Source: Gonatopus flavifemur
Taxonomy: Eukaryota > Arthropoda > Insecta > Hymenoptera > Dryinidae
Assembly (NCBI GenBank): GCA_018340375.1
Contig: JAFFJZ010000002.1
Span: forward strand, 22,214,001-22,278,000
Reading direction: 5' to 3'
DNA length: 64,000 nt
Notes under the pieces: generated by a model
Databases searched by the model: none
The model's input: the letters and a program-made list of their open reading frames with translations, nothing else
Told to the model about the DNA's origin: nothing
In this document: piece by piece, positions 11,031-22,742 of the stretch
Position numbering within the stretch: position 1 is the stretch's first letter
Layout: each line of letters starts with the position of its first letter
Made by a program: the position numbers and the translations under genes

Positions 11031-12527
11031 AAAATTAAATCATCTCCGTGGTAATATTAATATTCTTATTTGGATGAAGCTGATTGATCGATCAGAAACA
11101 AACAAAAAAAAAAAAAAAAGGACAAGGAGGACTATCAATGTTTGCTCAGGTTCCGCAAAGGTCGCATTGGCATTTGACCTTTTATTTTTTATATTTGCAA
11201 TTAACAACTGGAAAAAAATTGCGAAGCATTTAATTTTTTGGATGATTTGAAATTTCATTTGAAAAAAATCGTCATACGCTGCTCTGCATGGCTCTGCAGT
11301 CGGATTTGTTGGAATGAATCATGGTGATTGTTGAATAAATTAATGAAAGCTGAATATAGTGAAATGTAAAGTTATGAGACTGTCGCGCATTATTGCAGCC
11401 ATTACCTTCTCTTATGAGTGGTTTGGCTCAAGCTTGGATGTTGTGGTTAGGTATTACGTTCGATTCCGTCATTTTTTAGCTTATTCTATCATTTCACTTT
11501 TTATGTGGTGATGACAGCTATGAAGCAGCTCAGTTTTGAAGCGTATGTTCAGTGACTTCAAAGAATTCTCAACGTTATTACGTTCAATACATGCATGAAC
11601 TGAGACCTAACCCAGATTTGCGTCTCCTCATCGCGACATCTCATCATTTCAAATTGTGTAAACTTATCAGAGTTCAGAAGCTTTTTTTTTTTTTTTTTTG
11701 TTTTCAATTTCAAAAAATATGCCCATCCTCCTGCATGATGATGGCTCAACGGGATTGTTGTTCAAACTCGTTCCTCGAAAACATGATTTGTGATTCATGA
11801 TCAAATATTCATTTTCAAAAATATTCAATGGTCAATAATTCTTCAATGAACTTCTCTCTCTCTCTCTCTCTCTCTGCCCCTCCAATGTTCTTCTCCAGAA
11901 CTTTTTTTTACCCATTACTTTTCAATGTTCCTATGTTCTTTTATACTGACCCAGTAAATCAGATTTGTTGTTTTAGATTTTTTATATTAGATGAGTAGAG
12001 TTTCTTTTCTGGATTTTTCTCAGTATTCAAGACTTCTGTCTCTCTGTCTCTTCTAGTAATATTGTGTGGTTGTAATATTTTTCTTGTCGTTATTTATATA
12101 TTTACAGGATGTGTTATTTTTTACTATGTCTTTTTTTTTTTATTTTTTTTTTTTTATTTTATTTTTTTTTTTTTTTTTATTTTATTTTATCTTATTAATT
12201 TTTATATGTATTATTTAATAAATAAATAAATAATATTATGAAGTTTTTTACATAAACATTTCATAATAGTATTGTTAAGTTTAAGACAGATTTTTCCAAC
12301 AGTGTAAGTTAATCAAACATGATCGAACATAATCGATGATTGATTCCGAACTGTGGAAAGATAGGTTGCCAAGCGCGCCATCATTCAAATGTTGAAATAA
12401 TTAATCCCAACACCACAGGAGCTAAAATCTAGCCTTCACAGCTTTTTTTTCGTTATCCAAATATCAAATACATGGAATAGCTACCACAGCTAATTCCTAA
12501 CTACCATAACGAATTATTTTCTTCCTT
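11031..12527. other. Low-complexity and simple-sequence stretch
   Basis: Contains an A run near 11104-11119, a T run at 11682-11699, a (CT)n microsatellite at 11851-11875, and a T-dominated block at 12121-12240 ending in (AATA)n. No gene is seen. Confidence 0.6.
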
Positions 12528-12640
12528 GTACATGAACATTACATTGTATGTACACAAATATGAAACTGGTAGGTATAGTTTGATGTTCAAGTACATTAAA
12601 TTGAATGTAAAATGTATATTTGAAAAAAAAACTTTCAGCG
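12528..12640. repeat. Fragment of the GTACATTAAATTCAATGTA repeat
   Basis: Inverted words TTACATTGTATGTACA and GTACATTAAATTGAATGTA, followed by a run of A and CTTTCAG, match the outer arms of the nested element at 22743-23191. Only a degraded copy remains. Confidence 0.4.
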
Positions 12641-13483
12641 AAAATATTAAAATAATTCGTTCAGAAATTTTTGAAAGTACATATATTCTTTTCCACTGTC
12701 TTATAATATTTTCTTCATTCTGTCGATAAAAATTGTAATTTGTAGGCTTTTTGTCTCTTCGTTTTGGTACAAATTCTACCGGAAAAGGAATCGTTTGGGA
12801 ATTGAATGCAGAGTACATTTTCTGTGCAATACTTCGTATAGTTCGTCATCATCTTGATGAAGAAGGGATTATCAATAAATCGATAACATACAGGATATCT
12901 CGGAACCACGAAATGTATATTTTATGTTTCAAGTTTATGAACTTTCCGTGTGTACTTGTGATTCGTGGGTTACATATTCAATAGTCGCATAACATCAGAA
13001 CTCTGCACATCACAGGCATTTCGAATTTGATGAACGATCGGGTGAAATGTTACAGATGACAAATTCACAATCTACGAAGCAGTGTTTATGCAGCATAAAA
13101 TAAAGCGCGCTGTTTGCTCAAATGGTTTTAAAAAACCATTGACAAACAAAAGACTGGAGAAATTACGAAAGGTTTATCTTATGTGGAGATTGGAAATATC
13201 AGGCAGAAACTGTTAGAAAATTGGTCAGTTTTGAGCCGTATTTCACAGGAACGAGATCGCAGGTTCCTGCAAAATGTTTTCAATGGAATACTTTATTTGG
13301 CATTTTGAGCAGGGTGCATTTATCTTTTCTACTGCTCTGAAAGCATGTAGGAAATTTGAACACAATTACTATATTTTTTCTAATGCATTATAATCGGAGC
13401 AAACTTTAGGAATGTGGTATGTATTCAATTCTAACAACCTCCCCTACGCTTTTTGAACATTTCATACACGTTCCAGCGGACCG
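12641..13483. other. No gene seen
   Basis: AT-rich, with short opposing open frames and no recognisable domain. Confidence 0.4.
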
Positions 13484-13690
13484 TTATGCTGTCAGAGCCC
13501 TCGGGATATTCGGAAATAACGAATCTTCGGGCAGATTACAAAACGTAACAATTATCGAGTGGTGAATAGTATGGTGCTCGGAGGGATGCCATGAAACAAC
13601 AGGAAAAACCATCCACATTGGCCGAGCAGTGCTTTTTATTGTAATAAAAGCCAACGTTTCGCCCAGATACTGTGTGATTTGTGGGTTCAA
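13484..13690 (+). repeat. Inverted repeat pair, left member
   Basis: A segment of about 150-200 bp including CAACAGGAAAAACCATCCA, GAGCAGTGCTTTTTATTGTA and CGCCCAGATACT reappears in opposite orientation at 15425-15640. The pair may be the ends of one composite element or two copies of one repeat. Not coding. Confidence 0.6.
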
Positions 13691-13935
13691 CGATGGGGTC
13701 TTCTACTTCGTCTATACGTTGCAGGGCATATTATAAGGTTCAGTTCTGACCAAAAAGTTAGTTCTAAAAGGAAACGATCAGTTCTAAAACGTAAAAACGG
13801 TTAATTCTTCAACAATTACTGAATTTTTAGTGAAATGTTTTCCTCTTTGTTTTCTTTTTTTAAATCGAGTATCCAATATTGCTCTGTTACAGAATGAGTC
13901 TTTCGTCTCATATCAAGGGGTATGTGAGTTCATGT

Positions 13936-14596
13936 CCCAATGAACACATGCACGTTATTTCAACGTTGAAAAAACGTTGCACTATCGAACGGACGTTATT
14001 CGTCGAATTCATGACGTTCATTTTTGGTTAACGTCTGACGAGGGAATAGACGTCCAGAAATGACGTTTCGATAACGTATTACTAAAACTAATAGTAAAAA
14101 ATGACCATTAAAAAACGTCTTCAAAAAACGTTTCTGAAATGTACTTCAATCACGCGTTGAGGACGTATTGTTTATGACATTTTCAATGCTCGAACATCAA
14201 TCGAAGATATCGTGTTGAGAATGTCGAACAAAACACAGCAACGTTGGACAAAAATCTAAACGAGAAGTGAAATAATGAATAGCGTGACTTCATTTATGAA
14301 TATTTTTCTTCTTAGATTCTTGTGTTATCAAAAATCCCTTCTTTTCGCATTAATAGAAAATTTTTCAAATAATATGTCTGGTTTGATTCTCATTTTGGAA
14401 CCATCATTATAACACGTCATCATTTGACGTCTTATAAACGACTTTTGGACCGTTGTTGTGACGTTATTTTATAGTTGAAAAACACGTGATCTGCCGCGAC
14501 ATTTTTACGTCGAATCAACGGAAGAATATTACTAAATTTCAACGTGTGGTTATTGGGCGTTTTTCACGTTTTTTAGACGTATGTGTGTTTATTGGG
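13936..14596. mobile_element. ACGT-word TIR element
   Basis: The left end is CCCAATGAACACATGCACGT; the right end reverse-complements to CCCAATAAACACACATACGT. GT flanks both sides (13934-13935 and 14597-14598), a 2-bp target duplication. The 661-bp interior holds about 20 ACGT tetramers, many as AACGTT or GACGTC, far more than expected in DNA this AT-rich. No open frame of note. It is a member of the CCC-ended, palindromic-word group. Confidence 0.75.
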
Positions 14597-14606
14597 GTTC
14601 TCTTGA

Positions 14607-14805
14607 AGTTTGAATCGTTTATAAAAACAAAACAAAAATTCAAACTCACAACATCTGTTGAATTATTGATGTTCATCTTCTCGAGTGAACTCTTTAGAAT
14701 TGGGAACATAATTCAAAGAATGTACTACAAGATTTTGGGTCTTTAACAGTAGAGTATTATGTTATTCGATTGATAATTCGTTTCAATAAACGATTCAAAC
14801 TCCCG
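14607..14805. repeat. GTTTGAATCG inverted repeat
   Basis: AAGTTTGAATCGTTTATAAA at the left is inverted at the right as TTTCAATAAACGATTCAAAC. A relative with GAAGTTTGAATCGTTTATTG lies near 46138. Probably a short DNA element; no target duplication identified. Confidence 0.5.
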
Positions 14806-14811
14806 CAACAT

Positions 14812-15099
14812 CCCAACCAGAAATTTACAACAGGCGCAGTACTGCACCAGTACTAGCCAAGACTGGCAGGGTACTGGCGTTTGTCTGGAATGATAACGAT
14901 TGAGTATTGATACCATTATTCGCAATCAGTGCAGGGCCAGTACTGGGTTAGTACCTGGCCGGTATTAAGTTCTAAGTACTGGTTTATCAGTACCGGCGTA
15001 GTACTGTATTTTTATGTATCCAGTACTGATCCCGTACGTGTTGACCAAGTGTTGGAGACCCAATACTGGCACTGTACTGCACCTGTTGTCAACATTGGC
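14812..15099. mobile_element. AGTACT-word TIR element
   Basis: The ends are CCCAACCAG...CATTGGC, with inverted CAACAGG(C/T)GCAGTAC inside them. AT flanks both sides (14810-14811 and 15100-15101). In 288 bp, AGTACT occurs six times, mostly as CCAGTACTG. No coding capacity. It belongs to the palindromic-word group. Confidence 0.7.
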
Positions 15100-15212
15100 A
15101 TATTACGGATTTTTCTGATTGGGATAGTGAGTTCAGTAGTGATATTCATTCTGAAAAAATGAGACTTCATGCCAAAAGTAAAATTAAGGGAGTATCCCTG
15201 ACATCACCACAG

Positions 15213-15286
15213 CCCCAGAAGAATTCTCAAAGAATTTATGAAGAACCCAACCAATTCAATAAGAATTCTTCATGAATTCTTCTGGG
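15213..15286. repeat. Short GAATTC-word palindrome
   Basis: CCCAGAAGAATTC at the left is matched by GAATTCTTCTGGG at the right, 74 bp in all. It looks like a minimal member of the CCC-ended group, but no target duplication is preserved. Confidence 0.5.
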
Positions 15287-15424
15287 ATTGTAGTACCGTG
15301 TGGGATCAAACGATTCAAGAAATACTTGTCACACAGATGTTTTCTTTTTTTTGGACAAATAGAGTGTCCACCGTTTCGGTTAGTTCTTAAATTTCCTTAG
15401 AATAGGCCCTGATACGTTGTATTT

Positions 15425-15640
15425 TTTGCCTTGAAAATGCCGAGTATCTGGGCGAAGCGTTGGCTTTTACAATAAAAAGCACTGCTCGGACAATTTGGAT
15501 GGTTTTTCCTGTTGTTCGAAACGTAACAAATTACTTCTCTTGAATAATTGTTATTTTCGCGATAAAAAATGTTTCTGATCGCGATCTCCAGAAAATCTGG
15601 TATCAAACTGTGCGTTTGAACCATATAGCTGTTCAGATGA
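15425..15640 (-). repeat. Inverted repeat pair, right member
   Basis: Reverse-orientation copy of the repeat at 13484-13690 (AGTATCTGGGCG, CTTTTACAATAAAAAGCAC and ATGGTTTTTCCTGTTG are the matching words). Confidence 0.6.
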
Positions 15641-16000
15641 ATTCATTTCAAACGATTATTCAACTTCAAAAATGAACAAAATTCAGAAAAATTATACGAC
15701 TTTTTATTACGTTTTGTCATATGACCGACGATATATTACTTATGTTCACGATTTTCACAGAAGAATTTTCACATAAAGTCAAGGCTGGGAGTGGAACAAT
15801 AAGTTGAAATGCCATGTTGAAAAACCCGTACAGCATAACCACTGTTCCTCCACCTAGGAATCCGGGGGAATGGAGGTGGAGAATTGGTGGAAAAATGAGA
15901 GCCATGGAAATAAGAGGGAAATAAGGGATAAGTCCACCTCCTATATCTTCAACAAAATTCATTATGAATTTTATTTAAAGTACAGAGAACGGACATTTCC
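15641..16000. other. No gene seen
   Basis: Contains GGTGGA/TCCACC words near 15850-15950 on both strands. No recognisable gene. Confidence 0.4.
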
Positions 16001-17401
16001 CCGTCATCGCCTCTCCGTTGCCTCAACGAAGACTCTCTCTCTGAGTTCTCCCTTTTTTCCGAAGCTCCCATTTCTTCACCAATTTTCAAACTCCATTCCC
16101 CCGAAGTTCGAGGTGGAGGATCGGTGGTTGTGCTGTACGGGAAGATAAAATCGATCCCATTGTGAAAATAGTATGAATTGTTTTATTTATACTAGGACTT
16201 TTTTCGATACTGCATTAGTTTTGGATAAACCTTAATATTTTGGATGGAGAAAATGGTTTTTTCAATTCCTTCTAATTGCATCCTTGAAGGGGTCGTTTAT
16301 TGATTCAATTTATTTGAGATTATAAAAGGTGAAAACAATTTTTGCTGTTCTCGTTCGAGAGTCCGAAGCTCGCTTCAATGACATTCATCAGCAAAGCGAG
16401 AGAAATAAATGTTACTTACAAAATTATCTTGAAATTCCAATAATCGAGAAACAGGTGGGACTTCTTCAAAAAATTACTGTGCGTTCTGCAAAATTTGTAG
16501 AGAATATCTCTTCCAACTGTTTCACAATAATTCTCTCACTTTTACCGACGGCAGAGTAATTTTTTGTGGAAAATTTTCATTCGTCTCTCGGGTCATTGGA
16601 ATTCCACGGTAATAATTTCTGAAAGAAAATTCTTCCAATATGAGTTGATACGTATTCGAAGGTGGGTGAACAAAAATGAATTACACGATAGAACGAGTGG
16701 AGAGGATTTTTCGCACATCCACACATTTTCTCATCATCCGATTGCAACGTCAGATTCGATGGATTTCTTCGTTACGATCGACCGACACTTGAGGGACAAA
16801 AATAAATATGAGACTCGTATCCATCATAGTCAGCGCAAGACAGATTAATTCTTCTTCGTTAACGATATATGAAATTCATCAAGGTCATATATCTGTATGA
16901 AGACAGAGGAAAGAAAGAAATGGAAGAAATGAATGTGAAAGAGAGAAATATTGAGTGTGCAGAGACAACCAGCGACACTTGACATTAGTTTGCTCTGTCG
17001 GCGTAGACATTTACTTAATTACATTCCACGATGTTCTCTAGTCATTGTACATCCGGACAGAGTTATGTTTTGGACGACGAAGACAGACAAAGCCGACGGG
17101 GATGGAGACGAAAGAACATGCGTCATCCACGTCGAGTGATGAGTTCGGTCAAAAGAGTCTTAAACATCGGCATCTATTCATACGACACCCTAGATCATGC
17201 GAACGTGAAATATGGATTCGAATATTGTTTGTCATTCATAAACTGTGAAATGGTACTGGAATTTTATATATAAAGTTTATATTCTTGCCATTGAGATCTA
17301 TCTTTTAATAACAAATATATTTCACCAATTATCATATCTCCGTAATCATCAGCATTCACCGAAAATAAGTTTTTGCCTGTTCGACTGTTATTAATCGAAC
17401 G
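16001..17401 (+). repeat. Duplicated block A, clean copy
   Basis: This 1.4-kb block reappears at 19400-20572. It has no recognisable protein. Frames at 16329-16559, 16564-16848 and 16951-17273 are short, overlap each other and are not preserved in the second copy. Confidence 0.8.
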
Positions 17402-18380
17402 TCGACTAGGGAGACCAGTAAATTGAAATATAATGCAGTCAAGACAGGGAGGGAGGGGTCAAGGGAAGGGGGAATGAAAACGATCGTTGGTATCTTTCCG
17501 CTTGAGCGCCTACAAAATAAGAGTAGGTGGAAGGTAGAACCCTTACCTCCGAGATAGAATTTCTGCATTGCGACAGGATGGAAAGGGACTACTTAGGCTA
17601 ACGAGTATATAATCGATGATTTACCGTCTCCAAGTTTAATCACGCGCGAAGATAAAATCCTTTCTCTTTTGTATGCGTGAGACAATAAACTAGAAGTAGA
17701 AGAGTACAGTGAGCGACAAAGTCAAATCCCTGTGTGATCTGATCACTCTTATTTCGAATTATCTGTCTACTCTTATCTCCAGAGATTTCTATTCTCTAGA
17801 CACTTTTTTGATGTTCCGCGAGGAGGAAACGCTGCATCATATTCTTTAATTATCATTTGAATATTTGTTATCAAGTATATTTATATCACACGTTTGTGAT
17901 TCATAAAAAGTGGGAATGAGTCGGGCAAGATCAATTACTTAAAAAGAAGTTGTGGGTGGAGATAATCGATGTTATACATAATCAAATTATCTTGGAATTG
18001 GTTACTATAATCCTTTAGCTCCATAATTCTTGATAGCGAAAATAATTTCAAATTCATCCGCACTGTCGGAAATATAGGACATATTTAACCAAAAATATCG
18101 TTTGATATGAAAACTGGAGCAAAATTTCACATATGGGTATCAAATATCAATGCAAAACTGAAATCCTGTATGATCTGTATCATATGTAATGCAATAAAAA
18201 TGTCAAAAAACTCTCTTCATAGAGCTTCTGCGTTGATCAAGTTTTCTTCATCCTTTGCTTCTTCTTTTCTGCAGTAGTTGGAACATTTTCATCATTTTGG
18301 TTTCCTGACTCAAACACTGATACACTCGCTCCCAGAGCAATATTTGATCCAGTCCTTCCTCTCATCATCACCCCATGTGG
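17402..18380. other. Single-copy segment between blocks A and C
   Basis: No gene is seen. This segment is absent between the second copies of A and C, where a T run stands instead. Confidence 0.6.
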
Positions 18381-19373
18381 CTGATCAAAATCACACCACA
18401 CCGTTAATCAAAGTTACCCCATATACCTGATCAAAGTAACCCCGTACACGAAATCTTTTAACCCCGAGTACACATTGGGGAGTACAAATTTGAGTTTTGA
18501 TTCATTGTATCTTCAAAAAATTGATCAATCGCATATTGCAATCCTAGATTCATTGGAATTTAGGGGATGAAATTAGTGATAAAGTTTTCCGATATTATGA
18601 ATTCAATGAAACAATTACACTTACGTCTTTACTATTTTTCTCATATTCATTGGCGATACAGATTGTTATATTGCTGACAGAATCATTTAGGGGTCTTCTG
18701 CGTTGCTGACCAGTGAGGCAAAAATTAAAAATTGAATCTTATCTGCGCTTAAAATATTGTTTTATATACAAACAAAGTAGTTATCAAAGTAACCCCATTC
18801 TACGGTAGCACTCTGTTTCTGAAAGATGTCTTCAAAAATGATGGAGAACAATGCAAAAAGTCTTAAGACTTCTAATCATAATTTAACAAGAAAAGATATC
18901 TATTGCAAGTTTTGAAATGTCCTTACGCATTTTCAAGAACGTTTTTAGAAGTTTCTGAAAAATATCTTTTGTTGCACGGAAAAAAATACTCCGGTTAATA
19001 TATGGACAGCAAGAATTACTGCTATTTTAACCGGAATTTTAGTTAAATGAATCAAGTCTCCGGCAAATTTAACAAGGGCTCCGGTAAATTTAACAAGAAT
19101 TCCAGTAAAAGTCACAGATATTCCTTGCTGTCCATATAGTAACCGGAATTCTGGTAAAATTAACAGTTCATTTTTTTCCGTGTGTGTACACTGTAAAAAA
19201 TAATTGTGGAATTTTTCCCCCAAAAAATGGTGGCAGCAAAGTTTCTCCACAGATCGAGAATTTCCCACCATGATTAAGTGGACTTTTCTTTCATTTTCAG
19301 AGGATTTAACATCCAAAAAACAAAATAATCCCTTAAAATGGTAGAAACATCTCTCATTTTCAATGAAAGTACA
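18381..19373 (+). repeat. Duplicated block C, first copy
   Basis: This 993-bp block reappears at 20612-21604 with the same length and only about six substitutions seen by eye. It begins with ATCAAA.TAACCCC-type words repeated several times and includes a fold-back MITE (18975-19182). It ends abruptly inside a second MITE that is complete in the other copy. Confidence 0.85.
18975..19182. mobile_element. 208-bp CACGG fold-back MITE, copy 1
   Basis: The ends are CACGGAAAAAA...TTTTTTTCCGTG, with TG on both sides (18973-18974 and 19183-19184). The arms carry ATATGGACAGCAAG / CTTGCTGTCCATAT and CCGG-containing words. A non-coding CACNG-ended element. Confidence 0.8.
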
Positions 19374-19399
19374 CCCCAATCTCTCATTTTCTCATGTGA

Positions 19400-20572
19400 C
19401 CGTCATCGCCTCTCCGTTGCCTCAACGAAGACTCTCTTCTGAGTTCTCTTTTTCAAGTTTTCTTCACCTTTTCAACTCCATTCCCCGAAGTTCGAGGTGA
19501 GGATGTGGTTGCTGTACGGGAAGATAAAATCGATCCCATTGTGAAAATAGTATGAATTGTTTTATTTATACTAGGACTTTTTCGATACTGCATTAGTTTT
19601 GGATAAACCTTAATATTTTGGATGAGAAAATTTTAACCTCTAATGCATCCTTGAAGGTCGATTACATTTTTGAGATTATAAAGGTGAAAATTTTGCTTTC
19701 TCTTCGAGAGTCAATCGCTTCAATGACATTCATCGCAAAGCGGAGAAATAAATGTTTTCAAAATTATTTAATTCAATAATCAAAACAGGTGGACTTCTTC
19801 AAAAATTCTTGCGCTGCAAATTGTAATATTCTTCCAACTGTTTACAATATTCTCTCTTTTACCGAGGAGAAATTTGGGAAATTTTCATTCGCTTCAGGTA
19901 TTGGAATTCCACTAATAATTTCAAAGAAACTCCAATATAGTTGATCGTTTCGAAGGTGGGTGAACAAAATGAATTACAATGAACGAGTGGAAGATTTTTC
20001 GCAATCCACACATTTTCTATCATGATTGCAACGTCATTCGATTTTCTTCGTTAGATCGACCGACACTTGAGGACAAAAAAAAATACTCGTTCATATATAG
20101 CGCAAGAATTAATTCTCTTTTAACGATATATGAAATTCATCAAGTCTTCTGTATGAAGAAGGGAAAGAAAGAAAGAAGAAATGAATGTAAAGAAGTATTG
20201 AGTGTGCAAGCAACCAGGAACTTGACAAGTTTCTGCGGCGTAACTTTACTTAATTACATTCCGGTTTCTATATGTACACCAAGAGTTATGTTTTGGACGA
20301 CGAAGAAACAAGCCCGGGGATGGAACAAGAACTGCGTCATCCACGTCAAGAGTTCGGTAAAAGTCAAACATCCATCTATTCATACGAACCAGATCATGGA
20401 ACGTGAAATATGGATTCGTTTTTTGTCATTCATAAACTGTGAAATGGTACTGGAATTTTATATATAAAGTTTTCTCCAGAGATCTATCTTTTAATAACAA
20501 ATATTTTCACCATTATCATATTTAACATCCATTCACCAAAATAATTTTTGCCTTCCATTTTAATCGAAGTCA
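19400..20572 (+). repeat. Duplicated block A, deletion-riddled copy
   Basis: Collinear with 16001-17401 but about 16% shorter, mostly through scattered losses of one to a few bases, often in runs. Long exact stretches alternate with gaps. The 162-codon frame at 19979-20467 exists only because of these losses and is not a gene. The pattern looks like uncorrected long-read sequence rather than natural divergence. Confidence 0.8.
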
Positions 20573-20575
20573 CAA

Positions 20576-20577
<2 letters not shown>

Positions 20578-20606
<29 letters not shown>
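20578..20606. repeat. T homopolymer at a duplication junction
   Basis: Twenty-nine consecutive T stand where the single-copy segment (17402-18380) should lie between the second copies of A and C. Possibly an assembly gap-fill artefact. Confidence 0.7.
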
Positions 20607-20608
<2 letters not shown>

Positions 20609-20611
20609 TGA

Positions 20612-21604
20612 CTGATCAAAATCACACCACACCGTTAATCAAAGTTACCCCATATACCTGATCAAATTAACCCCGTACACGAAATCTTTTAACCCCGAGT
20701 ACACATTGGGGAGTACAAATTTGAGTTTTGATTCATTGTATCTTCAAAAAATTGATCAATCGCATATTGCAATCCTAGATTCATTGGAATTTAGGGGATG
20801 AAATTAGTGATAAAGTTTTCCGATATTATGAATTCAATGAAACAATTACACTTACGTATTTACTATTTTTCTCATATTCATTGGCGATACAGATTGTTAT
20901 ATTGCTGACAGAATCATTTAGGGGTCTTCTGTGTTGCTGACCAGTGAGGAAAAAATTAAAAATTGAATCTTATCTGCGCTTAAAATATTGTTTTATATAC
21001 AAACAAAGTAGTTATCAAAGTAACCCCATTCTACGGTAGCACTCTGTTTCTGAAAGATGTCTTCAAAAATGATGGAGAACAATGCAAAAAGTCTTAAGAC
21101 TTCTAATCATAATTTAACAAGGAAAGATATCTATTGCAAGTTTTGAAATGTCCTTACGCATTTTCAAGAACGTTTTTAGAAGTTTCTGAAAAATATCTTT
21201 TGTTGCACGGAAAAAAATACTCCGGTTAATATATGGACAGCAAGAATTACTGCTATTTTAACCGGAATTCTAGTTAAATGAATCAAGTCTCCGGCAAATT
21301 TAACAAGGGCTCCGGTAAATTTAACAAGAATTCCAGTAAAAGTCACAGATATTCCTTGCTGTCCATATAGTAACCGGAATTCTGGTAAAATTAACAGTTC
21401 ATTTTTTTCCGTGTGTGTACACTGTAAAAAATAATTGTGGAATTTTTCCCCCAAAAAATGGTGGCAGCAAAGTTTCTCCACAGATCGAGAATTTCCCACC
21501 ATGATTAAGTGGACTTTTCTTTCATTTTCAGAGGATTTAACATCCAAAAAACAAAATAATCCCTTAAAATGGTAGAAACATCTCTCATTTTCAATGAAAG
21601 TACA
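20612..21604 (+). repeat. Duplicated block C, second copy
   Basis: Near-identical to 18381-19373. Unlike the first copy it runs on smoothly into the full MITE at 21420-21674. Confidence 0.85.
21206..21413. mobile_element. 208-bp CACGG fold-back MITE, copy 2
   Basis: Second copy of the element at 18975-19182, carried by the duplicated block, with the same TG flanks. Confidence 0.8.
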
Positions 21605-21674
21605 ATTCCCCTACGATGAGGGGACGAAATCCACCAACAGTGTGGAGAAAAAGTTCCCACATTTTTTTACAGTG
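21420..21674. mobile_element. 255-bp CACTGTAAAAA MITE
   Basis: The ends are CACTGTAAAAAAT and its inverse TTTTTTACAGTG, with TA on both sides (21418-21419 and 21675-21676). The interior has AATGGTGGCAGCAAAG and GATGAGGGGACGAAATCCA. A 5' part of the same element is at 19189-19373 and a diverged copy at 23271-23501. Confidence 0.75.
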
Positions 21675-21685
21675 TATGTCTATAA

Positions 21686-22024
21686 CCCAAGTGTGTATTG
21701 CCGATATTGACAATGGGCCCAAGCAGGGTCCATTTGCTTGAATCCAGTATTAGGAAATGACAATGGGACCCATCTTGGACTAATCTTGGCCCTATTGTTT
21801 GTTCCCATACATTTATAGTTCGTAGTAAATGGAAATATTGAACTTTGGCGCGGGCCCGGCCCTAAGTTGAGCCAAGATCAGGGCCCATTGTATCACCTAG
21901 TCCTCGGGCAAAGCAATACAGCCAGGCTGGAAACGATGTTGTCATCCCAGAGTTGGTCCCACGTTAGGTAGCATGGGCACCCACTTTGGGCCCCCATTGA
22001 ACCCGTAGTAAATACACGTTTGGG
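21686..22024. mobile_element. GGGCCC-word TIR element, copy 2
   Basis: Starts CCCAAGTGTGTATTG and ends with the inverse of CCCAAACGTGTATTT. AA flanks both sides (21684-21685 and 22025-22026). 339 bp with several GGGCCC hexamers. An intact short member of the family. Confidence 0.8.
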
Positions 22025-22112
22025 AATGTATGATGAGAAATCGAAGGGATTTACGAATCCTTGTCATATTTGGCCAAATATGTAGATAATATAAACATAT
22101 AACATAAACATT

Positions 22113-22690
22113 CCCAAGTGTGTATTAACGGCAGGCCCAATCTAAGCCCAGGGTGGGTGCCCATGCTGCCCAACGTGGGACCAAGCTGGGCAAACAAATG
22201 GGGCCAACCCTGAGATGATAACATCGTTCCCAGCTTGGCTGTATCGCTTTGCCCGAGGATTGGTAGCACCATAGGCCCAGCATGAACCCAGACTAGGTAA
22301 TAAATACTGCCCCTTCCTTTTTTTTTGAGATTGGAAAATTGCTTTGAATTCTACCGCAGTGGGCAGGAATTTCAGCCCCACCTTGGCCCAGTCTTGGGCC
22401 TAGTGTTGAGCCCCATCGTGCCTATATAGGCCCAAGACTGGACCAAAGTGGCACCAAAATTCATACACGCTGAGGATTGTACACATATGCTGGTTCAAAT
22501 TGGGGTCAAGTCCAAATGTGCTGGCACTAAGATTCATTATTTCCTTTTTCTACCAACCATAATTGTATGGGAGAGCACAACAGGGCCAAGATTGAGCCAA
22601 CATGGGCCCCATCGTCATTCCTCAATACTGGGTTAAAGAGGATGAGACCAGCCTAGGGCTGATTGTCATTATAGGCAATACACGCTTGGG
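22113..22690. mobile_element. GGGCCC-word TIR element, copy 3
   Basis: Starts CCCAAGTGTGTATT and ends ATACACGCTTGGG. TT flanks both sides (22111-22112 and 22691-22692). Its 578 bp closely match copy 1 (4880-5422) along their length. Only chance frames inside. Confidence 0.82.
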
Positions 22691-22742
22691 TTGATTCATT
22701 GACTTCACCGTTAGAAATTTCTGCATTAATTTTGTTGCATTT

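Noticed and set aside
18945..19379. 144-codon minus-strand frame, with a 123-codon twin at 21176-21547
   Set aside because: It is made of two fold-back MITEs, and its repeated TFTGILVKFTGALVKF pattern reflects repeat words. The twin exists only because block C is duplicated.
19979..20467. 162-codon open frame on the plus strand, one of the longest in the window
   Set aside because: It lies in the deletion-riddled copy of block A. The clean copy (16001-17401) does not hold this frame; it is created by small deletions.
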